Below, piece by piece: positions 44,043 to 51,203 of a stretch of DNA of 64,000 bases; within the stretch, counting starts at the first letter, position 1, and every line of letters starts with the position of its first letter. Source of the stretch: Marisediminitalea oceani. Its GTDB lineage: Bacteria > Pseudomonadota > Gammaproteobacteria > Enterobacterales > Alteromonadaceae. The translations under genes and the position numbers were made by a program. The stretch lies in the NCBI RefSeq assembly GCF_003731635.1, contig NZ_RCUA01000087.1:106146-170145 (forward strand), read 5' to 3'. A model generated the notes under the pieces. That model saw only the letters and a program-made list of their open reading frames with translations. It made no database searches and was not told the DNA's origin.

Positions 44043-46550
44043 ATGCAGTCAATGACAACTTATTTTGTAGCCGTTATTACACTAAACCTGGTTTGTTTTC
44101 TGTTCATCCTGCTGTCCGGTATTCAGCATAAAAAACATCACTACTACTCACTGGCAATCGTTAATTTACTGCTTGTTGGTTACCACTTTTTATCCTGGCG
44201 TTTTCACCAGGCCTCCACGGTTTCCGAAGCCATTACTCTAAGCCGGTTACACACCAATACCGTCATCCTTGGCTGGCCGTTTATTATTTATACCTTTGGC
44301 CACTGGTGCAGATTCCGCTATACCAACCTTATGGTATTAGCTTTCGGTACTATGGCGGCCATTTTCACGCTGTTTAACACATTCTCTGATACGGTTTTGC
44401 GACATGGTAACAACCCACAACTGGTTAAATTTGATAACTTGTTCGGCGAGCCAATGTCCCTGCTGGTTGGTGAGCCCAGTATGTTTTTCTCCCTGTTCCA
44501 TGCTGGTTTTATTGTTATGGCTGTTGTGCTGCTTTTGTTTGCTTTACGCTTTTATCAGCAGCAGAACAATTTTATCTCACTGGCTCTGACCATTTGCCTG
44601 GGGTTGTCGGTAGCCACCAGCTTTATGAGTTATCAGATAGACAGTGGTAGCGTCCCATTGTTCTACACAGGAGGCCTACCCTTTACTCTTATTTCTCTGG
44701 CTTTCGCCTTAATGCTCAGTGTTTCATACCGGCGGAATGCCAGGGAGCTGGATCATCAGCGTAAACGCCAGGGTGAATTCGAACTCGCTCTCAGACGCCT
44801 CGCTACCAGTGCGGCAGGCGAAGACGCCGATCATTTTTACATCGAACTGATTGCAACCCTTTATCAACTCTCACCGGCGGAATTCATATTTATCGGTGAT
44901 AAGTGTGCAGACAGTGAGACTAAGATAGAAACCAGGGCTGTACTAAAACACGGGCAACCAGTGCCAAACTTCACTTATCAGACTGAAGGCACAGCCAGTC
45001 AGGAGGTGTTAGACCGGGGCCTGCATAGTGAGAAGCACATCACCGCCGCCAGCTTTAAATGTCGGGAAGCCAATGAGGCACCGGCCTTTGCCAGCTACAC
45101 CGGCATCCCCATTGAGAATAGCAGCAGGGAGAAGGCGGGCTTAATTATGATGTTCTTCTCGCGACCCGACGGCATTGATAGTGCCCTGCAACAAGCCCTG
45201 CAGGTCGTCTCATCCCGTGCTGCATCAGAATTACAGCGCGATCAACTCGAACAAAAACTGCGCTCCATGGCTTATTATGATTACCTGTCGAACTTACCTA
45301 ATCGCGCCCGCTTACTCGAGGTGCTCAATGCTACGTACCTTGATGCCACCAGGCATCGGCAGAACGCCTTGCTAGTACTGCTCGATCTGGACCATTTTGG
45401 TGAGATTAACCGAAAGTACGGCTACGAAATTGGCGATCAGGTTATTCATATTCTGGGTAACCGATTTGCTGCCTATCGCTCTGCAGACGTTTTTATAGCA
45501 CGTAATGGCGGCGATGATTTCGCCATATTGCTAACCAACCTGCAAGCCGATTACACCGCGCTACTGCATGTTCACTGGGCCGCCCTGAAAGCCATAGTCA
45601 GTGATGAAATCACTATCGGCCGACGCAAGATATCGGTTCAGTGCAGCGCCGGAGCCGTGTTGTTCCCAGAACAAATTGAAAGCCGTTTTGATGTGATCAG
45701 CTCAGCAGAACACGCGTTGCAACAAGCTAAAGAGCGTGGCCGCAATCAATGCTCATTGTTTGCCCCTGAAATGCTGGCCATCAAGGATGCTGCCCGTGAG
45801 CTGGAGGAGGACTTATCCAGCGCGTTACAATATAACGACGAACTCTCAATGGTTTATCAGCCAAAGGTGGATGCCCATGGCAGACTGACCGGCAGTGAGG
45901 CGTTGCTGCGCTGGCACCATCCGGTTAAAGGGTTTATCTCACCGGCTCATTTTATACCCATTGCCGAAGAAACAGGCCTTATTCATGAGTTGGGCAAATG
46001 GGTGTTACGCCGCGTCTTTGAACAGATCCGCGACTGGCAACAGCGAAGCGTGCCGCTTTACCGGGTTTCGATTAATGTTACGGCTTCCCAGTTTGCTGAA
46101 GGCGACTTTATTCATTACCTGCTTGCACAACGGACTGAATACAACATACCGGCACAGCTGATCGAAGTAGAGCTTACAGAATCAAGTTTGCTATTCGATA
46201 GCCACAAAGCCATTGAGCAACTAAAAACCTTACAGAACACCGGTATCTCGGTGGCACTGGATGATTTTGGTACCGGTTATTCATCACTCTCTTATCTGCG
46301 CGATTTACCGCTAAACGTGCTTAAGATTGATAAGTCCTTTATCGACAATATCGACCATCAGCAAAGTAAGGAGCTGGTCAGGTCAATTATCGCCATCGGC
46401 AAACATATGAAGCTGCTCACCGTTGCAGAAGGTACAGAAAGCAAGGAGCAGGTAGAGATGCTTAAAGAAATGGGCTGTGACTATTTTCAGGGTTACTACT
46501 TTAGCCGCCCGCTGACGCCAGAAGCTTTTGAAGCATACGTAATGAGATAG
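44043..46550 (+). CDS. Membrane GAF-GGDEF-EAL protein, probable cyclic-di-GMP phosphodiesterase
   Basis: 835 residues. About seven membrane helices in the first 235 residues, a GAF-like region (about 245-400), GGDEF domain, EAL domain. The GGDEF signature is RNGGDDFAIL (489-493), so Glu is Asp and diguanylate cyclase activity is doubtful. The EAL domain looks complete: GSEALLRW (Glu619), SINVTASQF, EVELTES, LDDFGTGYSSLSYL, LKIDKSF, AEGTES, FQGYYFSRPL. Monocistronic, ending about 20 bases before a terminator that reads the other way. Confidence 0.93.
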   Translation: MQSMTTYFVAVITLNLVCFLFILLSGIQHKKHHYYSLAIVNLLLVGYHFLSWRFHQASTVSEAITLSRLHTNTVILGWPFIIYTFGHWCRFRYTNLMVLAFGTMAAIFTLFNTFSDTVLRHGNNPQLVKFDNLFGEPMSLLVGEPSMFFSLFHAGFIVMAVVLLLFALRFYQQQNNFISLALTICLGLSVATSFMSYQIDSGSVPLFYTGGLPFTLISLAFALMLSVSYRRNARELDHQRKRQGEFELALRRLATSAAGEDADHFYIELIATLYQLSPAEFIFIGDKCADSETKIETRAVLKHGQPVPNFTYQTEGTASQEVLDRGLHSEKHITAASFKCREANEAPAFASYTGIPIENSSREKAGLIMMFFSRPDGIDSALQQALQVVSSRAASELQRDQLEQKLRSMAYYDYLSNLPNRARLLEVLNATYLDATRHRQNALLVLLDLDHFGEINRKYGYEIGDQVIHILGNRFAAYRSADVFIARNGGDDFAILLTNLQADYTALLHVHWAALKAIVSDEITIGRRKISVQCSAGAVLFPEQIESRFDVISSAEHALQQAKERGRNQCSLFAPEMLAIKDAARELEEDLSSALQYNDELSMVYQPKVDAHGRLTGSEALLRWHHPVKGFISPAHFIPIAEETGLIHELGKWVLRRVFEQIRDWQQRSVPLYRVSINVTASQFAEGDFIHYLLAQRTEYNIPAQLIEVELTESSLLFDSHKAIEQLKTLQNTGISVALDDFGTGYSSLSYLRDLPLNVLKIDKSFIDNIDHQQSKELVRSIIAIGKHMKLLTVAEGTESKEQVEMLKEMGCDYFQGYYFSRPLTPEAFEAYVMR

Positions 46551-46569
46551 AGCCTCAGTAAAAGCAAGA

Positions 46570-46592
46570 AAAAACCCCGCATAAGCGGGGTC
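46570..46592 (-). terminator. Intrinsic terminator for amtB
   Basis: On the minus strand, arms ACCCCGC and GCGGGGT around TTAT are followed by TTTTTTCTT; about 65 bases past the amtB stop. The stretch 46593-46657 holds nothing else. Confidence 0.85.
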
Positions 46593-46657
46593 TGAGTCGA
46601 AGTGATTTAGGCTTATTATTATTAACTTAAGTGCCTAATCAATAATGTGTCCGAAGA

Positions 46658-47902
46658 TTATGAACGGCCACCAGTGAAGTCAGGATAAGCTTCCAGACCA
46701 CATTCACTGATATCAACACCTTCAAATTCTTCTTCTTCGCTAACGCGTACACCGATAACTGCTTTGATGATTAACCAAACCACTAAGCTGGTTACGAATA
46801 CCCATACGAAGATAGTCAGAGCACCGATGATTTGACCAGAGAAAGTCGCGCCACCAGTAACAGGAACCAGTAACAGACCTAACAGACCAACAACACCGTG
46901 AACAGAAATCGCACCTACCGGATCATCGATTTTCAGTTTGTCCAGAGTAACGATGCTGAATACAACCAGGATACCGCCCAGGGCACCAAACAGAGTCGCA
47001 GTCAGTGGCGTAGGAGTAGAAGGTTCAGCAGTAATAGCAACCAGACCAGCCAGTGCACCGTTAAGTGCCATTGTCAGGTCAGCTTTACCAAACATGATGC
47101 GAGCAACAATCAGAGCAGCAATAGTACCACCCGCTGCAGCAGCGTTAGTGTTCATGAAAACTACAGCAACCGCGTTAGCGCTTTCTACAGTAGCAGTAGC
47201 CAGTACTGAACCACCGTTGAAACCGAACCAACCCATCCACAGGATGAATGTACCTAAAGTTGCCAGAGGCAGGTTTGCACCAGGGATAGCGTTAACTTTG
47301 CCATCTGCAGTGTATTTACCTTTACGAGCACCCAGTACCAGTACACCCGCTAATGCAGCCGCTGCACCAGCCATGTGAACGATACCAGAACCAGCGAAGT
47401 CAGAGAAACCAAGGTCGCCCAGTGTGTACATGCCGAATACAGACGCGCCACCCCAGGTCCAGGCACCTTCCATTGGGTAGATGAAACCAGTCATCACTAC
47501 CGAAAAGGCAAGGAACGCCCACAGTTTCATACGCTCAGCTACCGCACCAGATACGATAGACATTGCAGTGGCAACGAATACTACCTGGAAGAAGAAGTCA
47601 GCTGATGGTGCATAGGTTGCTGGTTCATCAGCAACGCCAGTTGCGCCGTCGCCTACGATGCCGCCCAGGAAAGGTACCCAGTCACCACCGCCGTACATGA
47701 TGCCGTAACCGCAAATCATGTACATAGTACAAGCAATCGCAAACAGTGCGATGTTTTTAGTTAAGATTTCAGTTGTGTTTTTAGCACGTACAAGGCCAGC
47801 TTCCAGCATGGCAAAACCTGCAGCCATCCACATTACCAGTGCGCCACAGATCAAAAAGTAAAAGGTATCTAACGCGTACCCTAATTCAAAAGTTGTTTCC
47901 AT
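46658..47902 (-). CDS. amtB: Ammonium transporter AmtB
   Basis: Inner-membrane ammonium channel. 414 residues, eleven membrane helices expected. LVMWMAAGFAMLEAGLVRAKNTTEIL is the family N-terminal block, DFAGSGIVHMAGAAAALAG holds the first pore His, and AISVHGVVGLLGLL the second. Starts 35 bases after glnK on the same strand, the classic glnK-amtB pair in which GlnK plugs the channel when nitrogen is sufficient. Confidence 0.96.
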   Translation of the reverse strand: METTFELGYALDTFYFLICGALVMWMAAGFAMLEAGLVRAKNTTEILTKNIALFAIACTMYMICGYGIMYGGGDWVPFLGGIVGDGATGVADEPATYAPSADFFFQVVFVATAMSIVSGAVAERMKLWAFLAFSVVMTGFIYPMEGAWTWGGASVFGMYTLGDLGFSDFAGSGIVHMAGAAAALAGVLVLGARKGKYTADGKVNAIPGANLPLATLGTFILWMGWFGFNGGSVLATATVESANAVAVVFMNTNAAAAGGTIAALIVARIMFGKADLTMALNGALAGLVAITAEPSTPTPLTATLFGALGGILVVFSIVTLDKLKIDDPVGAISVHGVVGLLGLLLVPVTGGATFSGQIIGALTIFVWVFVTSLVVWLIIKAVIGVRVSEEEEFEGVDISECGLEAYPDFTGGRS

Positions 47903-47937
47903 TATGCTTATCTCCGCAAATTTCTCGTCGACTGCTC

Positions 47938-48276
47938 TTACAGTGCGTCGGTATCTGTTTCGCCAGTACGAATCCGGACAGCGCCTTCAAGGTCGTAAAC
48001 GAAGACCTTGCCGTCACCAATTTTGCCGGTTTTCGCAGCACCTGTGATGGCTTCAACCAAACGTTCCACCTGATCATCCTGAACTGCAATTTCCAGTTTG
48101 ACTTTCGGCAGGAAGTCGACCTGATACTCGGCTCCGCGGTATAATTCTGTATGTCCTTTTTGACGTCCGAAACCTTTCACTTCGGTTACGGTCAGACCGT
48201 CAATACCGATTTCTGAAATGGCTTCACGAACATCATCCAGCTTAAATGGCTTGATGATTGCTGTGACTAGTTTCAT
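47938..48276 (-). CDS. glnK: Nitrogen regulatory PII protein GlnK
   Basis: 112 residues from ATG 48276 (MKLVTAIIKPFKLDDVREAISEIG), preceded by GGGAGC; an upstream in-frame extension is not credible. The T-loop ELYRGAEYQVDFLPK has the uridylylation Tyr51 region, and IGDGKVFV is the B-loop signature. Coupled with amtB. Upstream are a candidate NtrC site and a sigma-54-like element. Confidence 0.95.
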   Translation of the reverse strand: MKLVTAIIKPFKLDDVREAISEIGIDGLTVTEVKGFGRQKGHTELYRGAEYQVDFLPKVKLEIAVQDDQVERLVEAITGAAKTGKIGDGKVFVYDLEGAVRIRTGETDTDAL

Positions 48277-48337
48277 GTGTTGCTCCCAAAATAATAGTGG
48301 TTTGCTACCAGTGTTCATGTTGTGCGAGATTGACTAG

Positions 48338-48353
48338 AACAAGTCCTATGCCA
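48338..48353 (-). promoter_or_regulatory. Candidate sigma-54 promoter of glnK-amtB
   Basis: On the minus strand: TGGCAT-AGGAC-TTGTT, against the consensus TGGCAC-N5-TTGCW. The -24 GG is present with the right 10-base spacing, but the -12 GC is GT. It lies about 62 bases upstream of glnK. Confidence 0.5.
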
Positions 48354-48445
48354 TAAATTAAAACCCATATAAATCAACAACTAAATCAAAAATTGTTATA
48401 TTTTCTTACAATTTTACGCACCATTTAAATGCATGAGACCCGGTT

Positions 48446-48461
48446 TGCACCATTTTGGTGC
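48446..48461. promoter_or_regulatory. Candidate NtrC (GlnG) binding site
   Basis: TGCACC-ATTTT-GGTGC matches the NtrC enhancer pattern GCACC-N5-GGTGC. It is about 170 bases upstream of glnK and about 95-120 upstream of the proposed sigma-54 element, the usual enhancer distance. Confidence 0.65.
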
Positions 48462-48533
48462 CATCACATTTCATCCTGTCAGTAATGTCGTTTATCGCAG
48501 GGAACTTAGCGTAAAACAGCCGGTCTATCTGGC

Positions 48534-49271
48534 ATGGAAAAAATGGACTTAGCCTTTACCGGGCCCACGCGTTTTCAACCTGCTGAACCAGCCCCGAAAA
48601 AGGCTGGCAGGCTGGTGTGGCTGATTGTCGGCTCGGTGCTGGTTCATATTGCAGTAATCGCCACGTTATCGTTTCCGCCGCCTGTTACGCCGCCGGTGAA
48701 ACCCAGTCCGGTGAAAGCAGTTCTGTACACGCCTGTTGTGCCTGCACCAACCCAGCCCGCGCCGGCAGAATTGCCCGAGCCCGCTGCAACCGATGCCCCC
48801 CCTGAAGAGCCAGAAATAGTCGGGTCTCAGCCCGTAAACGAACCATCACAAACCGAACCCGCGACACCGCCAGCGCAAGCCGAAGAAATTTCCGGTGTCA
48901 GTACTGAAGCCTCTGCACCGTCTTCAGGTGAAATACTTACTCAGGCAGAGGACAGCCCCGCACCACCTTCACGGCGTCTATCTAACGCCATTAATCGGGG
49001 GATTGCAGGACTGCAGTCACAAAAACAGCATAAACTCGCCGAACAAGTTACGCGGCAGCGCCGTCTGGAGCAGAAATCACCAGATTTACGCATTGGTGAG
49101 TACCAACCAGCCGAGCAAACTATTGGAGAATATGCCGTGAATTGCGAAAAGGGAGTGAATAGTACTGTGGCAACAGTTGCGCGACTGTTTGGAGGCAATG
49201 TAAAGTGCAACAGTCGCAACGAGTTCCAGCAATTCATCGACAAACGACAACATAAACAACCAGAACAATAA
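48534..49271 (+). CDS. TonB-like single-helix, proline-rich periplasmic protein of unknown function
   Basis: 245 residues. One N-terminal membrane helix (about 25-46, RLVWLIVGSVLVHIAVIATLSF) and a long Pro/Ala/Glu-rich spacer (about 47-150) give a TonB-like outline. The C-terminal 90 residues (QKQHKLAEQVTRQRR, EYAVNCEKGVNSTVATVARLFGG, VKCNSRNEF) do not show a TonB domain; two Cys could form a disulphide. It ends 10 bases before the DUF808 gene, suggesting cotranscription. Partner and function unknown. Confidence 0.75.
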   Translation: MEKMDLAFTGPTRFQPAEPAPKKAGRLVWLIVGSVLVHIAVIATLSFPPPVTPPVKPSPVKAVLYTPVVPAPTQPAPAELPEPAATDAPPEEPEIVGSQPVNEPSQTEPATPPAQAEEISGVSTEASAPSSGEILTQAEDSPAPPSRRLSNAINRGIAGLQSQKQHKLAEQVTRQRRLEQKSPDLRIGEYQPAEQTIGEYAVNCEKGVNSTVATVARLFGGNVKCNSRNEFQQFIDKRQHKQPEQ

Positions 49272-49281
49272 GGGACTGCCC

Positions 49282-50196
49282 GTGGCCGGAGCCAACCTAC
49301 TTGCACTCATTGATGATATAGCCACCCTGCTAGACGATGTCGCCATGATGTCGAAAATGGCAGCCAAGAAAACTGCCGGTGTGCTGGGCGATGATTTAGC
49401 GCTGAATGCCAATCAGGTACAGGGCGTGAAACCCGACCGCGAGATACCCGTGGTGTGGGCAGTGGCTAAGGGCTCCTTCATCAATAAACTAATACTGGTG
49501 CCTGCCGCATTGTTGATCAGTGCTTTTGTACCGGTACTAATCACAGTACTGCTGGTACTTGGCGGTCTCTATTTATGTTTTGAGGGAGCTGAAAAAGTGC
49601 TCCATCGTTTCCTGCCCCATGCCGACAGCGCCGAGGAAGCCGATGAGCGCCTTAATAATCTGGCCGACGCTTCCATTGACCTGGTGCAAATGGAGAAAGA
49701 TAAAATTAAAGGGGCGATACGCACCGACTTTATTTTGTCTGCAGAGATTGTAGTGATCACCCTCGGTAGCCTGCAGGGTGCCGACCTTACCACGCAAATT
49801 CTGGTCCTCAGCGGACTAAGTATCGCCTTTACCATTGGGGTTTACGGTCTGGTGGCCGGCATTGTAAAAATGGATGACCTCGGCTTATACCTGCTACGTA
49901 AATCATTAACGGGTGGCTACAACAGTGCGCAACGCATAGGCGGGCGTTTTTTACTGACAGCGGCACCAATTCTGATGAAGGTATTGTCATTCGTGGGCAC
50001 CATCGCAATGTTTTTAGTCGGCGGCGGCATTCTGACTCACAGTATCCCGTTCTTACATCATCTCGCTGAATCGGTAACCCAGCTGATACCACAGATAGCC
50101 TTAATTCTGAGTATTGCTGCCGATGGTATCGCCGGATTAATCGCAGGGACGATCATCGCTTTCGCCCTGGCTATTTTTAATAAAGTCCGTCAGTAA
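49282..50196 (+). CDS. DUF808 (YedI-like) inner-membrane protein
   Basis: 304 residues, GTG start (MAGANLLALIDDIATLLDDVA). The N-terminal block ALIDDIATLLDDVAMMSKMAAKKTAGVLGDDLALNA is the DUF808 signature. At least five hydrophobic helices follow. YedI homologues are described as membrane proteins of unknown function; nothing here adds a role. A strong hairpin follows the stop. Confidence 0.9.
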   Translation: MAGANLLALIDDIATLLDDVAMMSKMAAKKTAGVLGDDLALNANQVQGVKPDREIPVVWAVAKGSFINKLILVPAALLISAFVPVLITVLLVLGGLYLCFEGAEKVLHRFLPHADSAEEADERLNNLADASIDLVQMEKDKIKGAIRTDFILSAEIVVITLGSLQGADLTTQILVLSGLSIAFTIGVYGLVAGIVKMDDLGLYLLRKSLTGGYNSAQRIGGRFLLTAAPILMKVLSFVGTIAMFLVGGGILTHSIPFLHHLAESVTQLIPQIALILSIAADGIAGLIAGTIIAFALAIFNKVRQ

Positions 50197-50211
50197 AAAG
50201 GCTCCGCATCA

Positions 50212-50248
50212 CAGTAAAGTAGCGTTAGCCATTTGCGCTACTTTACTG
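50212..50248. terminator. 13-bp-stem hairpin after the DUF808 gene
   Basis: Perfect arms CAGTAAAGTAGCG and CGCTACTTTACTG around an 11-base loop, 16 bases past the DUF808 stop. No U-tract follows on the plus strand, so it may be a rho-type stem. It also sits about 110-145 bases upstream of a sigma-54 promoter, where an enhancer would be. Confidence 0.6.
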
Positions 50249-50327
50249 GCAATTAAATTATTAATTAGCAAAAAAAACCACACACTCAATTTTACCCGCC
50301 TTCGCAAAACCACAATAAAACCATATA

Positions 50328-50340
50328 AATCAAAATCTTA
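50328..50340 (+). promoter_or_regulatory. IHF consensus site
   Basis: AATCAAAATCTTA matches WATCAANNNNTTR at every fixed position, 18 bases upstream of the sigma-54 -24 element. IHF bending between enhancer and promoter is usual for such promoters. Confidence 0.55.
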
Positions 50341-50357
50341 TAAATTAATCACCTGAC

Positions 50358-50373
50358 TGGCACAACTATCGCT
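50358..50373 (+). promoter_or_regulatory. Sigma-54 (RpoN) promoter of a small-gene transcript
   Basis: TGGCAC-AACTA-TCGCT: the -24 box is exact and the -12 box has GC with the right 10-base spacing (GG at 50359-50360, GC at 50371-50372), one mismatch in TTGC. Transcription should begin near 50384. Confidence 0.7.
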
Positions 50374-50444
50374 AACTATTCTGCGACTTAGATTAACAGA
50401 CAGCCTGCTCGGCGAGCATGATGAGGCTCTGATTGGGTACAGGG

Positions 50445-50467
50445 CAGTAAGTGTGAATCACTTACTG
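50445..50467 (+). ncRNA. Leader hairpin of the sigma-54 small transcript
   Basis: Perfect 9-bp arms CAGTAAGTG and CACTTACTG around TGAAT, with GGGC/GCCC able to extend the stem. It lies inside the predicted leader, 34 bases before the small ORF start. It could regulate translation or mark a structured RNA; I know of no named family that fits. Confidence 0.5.
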
Positions 50468-50500
50468 GTGTGCCCGTAACGAACAGCGAGGTTCAAGATT

Positions 50501-50620
50501 ATGATTACTTACAGTTTTTTAATTTGGCTTTTATTGGGTCCGGTGCTGGCCTATATCGTTGCGCTGGGGATTTTTAACGGGATTCGTTACCTGTTTACGT
50601 CAGACTCATTGATCCACTAA
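50501..50620 (+). CDS. 39-residue single-helix membrane peptide
   Basis: ATG at 50501 and TAA at 50618-50620. The peptide starts MITYSFLIWLLLGPVLAY, continues IVALGIFNGIRYLF and ends in a polar tail TSDSLIH, so it is one long hydrophobic helix with a short cytoplasmic or periplasmic tail. A GAGG lies 9 bases ahead, a slightly long but usable ribosome site. It sits between a sigma-54 promoter and a strong terminator on the same strand, which makes it likely to be a real gene. Family not recognised; small subunits of membrane complexes (CydX, KdpF type) have this size, but no partner is adjacent. Confidence 0.6.
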   Translation: MITYSFLIWLLLGPVLAYIVALGIFNGIRYLFTSDSLIH

Positions 50621-50665
50621 AGGCTTACCGCATTTGTATCCCTGGACACTCCCGTAGTGCCACTT

Positions 50666-50704
50666 CTCAGGAATTGCAGATCTCTGCAATCTCCTGAGTT
50701 TTTT
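50666..50704 (+). terminator. Strong intrinsic terminator after the small membrane peptide gene
   Basis: Two stacked stems: CTCAGGA with TCCTGAG and ATTGCAG with CTGCAAT, then TTTTTT. 45 bases after the small ORF stop, plus strand. It closes a predicted transcript of about 320 nucleotides. Confidence 0.92.
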
Positions 50705-50881
50705 ATCTGCTGAAGACCAATCAATTCTCCCAGGCAAACTCACCAGACTTAAGGCTTTTCTTATCAAAGACAAACCTTCAAAAATTCACCAATAAAGAAT
50801 AAAACTTTACCTCCCCCCTTAAAGTGAGCTTATTTAAATCGAAGAAAGAACAAACTTTGTGCCCTTCTTCAGTGTTGTTAT

Positions 50882-51069
50882 CGTCACTGGCATACATAAC
50901 AAACCAGAAGAATCATCATGGATGAGGATTCAGTCGATGCGGCACATGGATGTGCCGTCATTGACGGTCTGGTTTGTTCTGCCAGGGACGATGACGTTGT
51001 TTACTGATAAGGGCTGCGGGGAGTCCAGAGGGTGTCGCATTACACCCTCTGGTCGGCGTCGGCGACTCC
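50882..51069. ncRNA. Highly structured intergenic block of nested inverted repeats
   Basis: About 190 bases dominated by perfect or near-perfect inverted repeats. Outer arms CGTCACTGGCA (50882) with TGCCAGGGACG (50980), one mismatch. Next AACAAACCAGA (50898) with TCTGGTTTGTT (50968), perfect. Inside are hairpins GAATC/GATTC, GGCACAT/ATGTGCC and CCGTC/GACGG. A second module GGAGTC (51020) with GACTCC (51064) encloses CCAGAGGGTGT/ACACCCTCTGG (11 bp). It reads like a multi-stem RNA, or a small palindromic mobile unit; strand and identity are unknown. No convincing coding frame. Confidence 0.5.
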
Positions 51070-51118
51070 GACAGCGATCTTTAAACATCATTCTTTCGCT
51101 GAACCAGGGCTAAGCTCT

Positions 51119-51150
51119 CAAAAAAAGGGAAGGGGAGCCACCTTCCCTTT
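51119..51150 (-). terminator. Intrinsic terminator for mrcB
   Basis: On the minus strand, arms AAAGGGAAGG and CCTTCCCTTT followed by further T; about 55 bases past the mrcB stop. A second hairpin (GGGTGC/GCACCC, 51151-51167) lies between. Confidence 0.85.
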
Positions 51151-51203
51151 GGGTGCTGTCGGCACCCCGACATATTGCCGTTCAAGCAAACCAGATTAAC
51201 CTA

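Noticed and set aside
48446..48463. Reading the NtrC dyad itself as a sigma-54 promoter (TGGCAC ... TGC)
   Set aside because: GG and GC are 12 bases apart on the minus strand instead of 10.
50859..51113. Frame of 84 codons with a GTG start, and a 29-codon ATG frame inside
   Set aside because: Both run straight through the palindromic stems of the structured block; the protein is Arg/Ser/Gly-rich and unlike known families.
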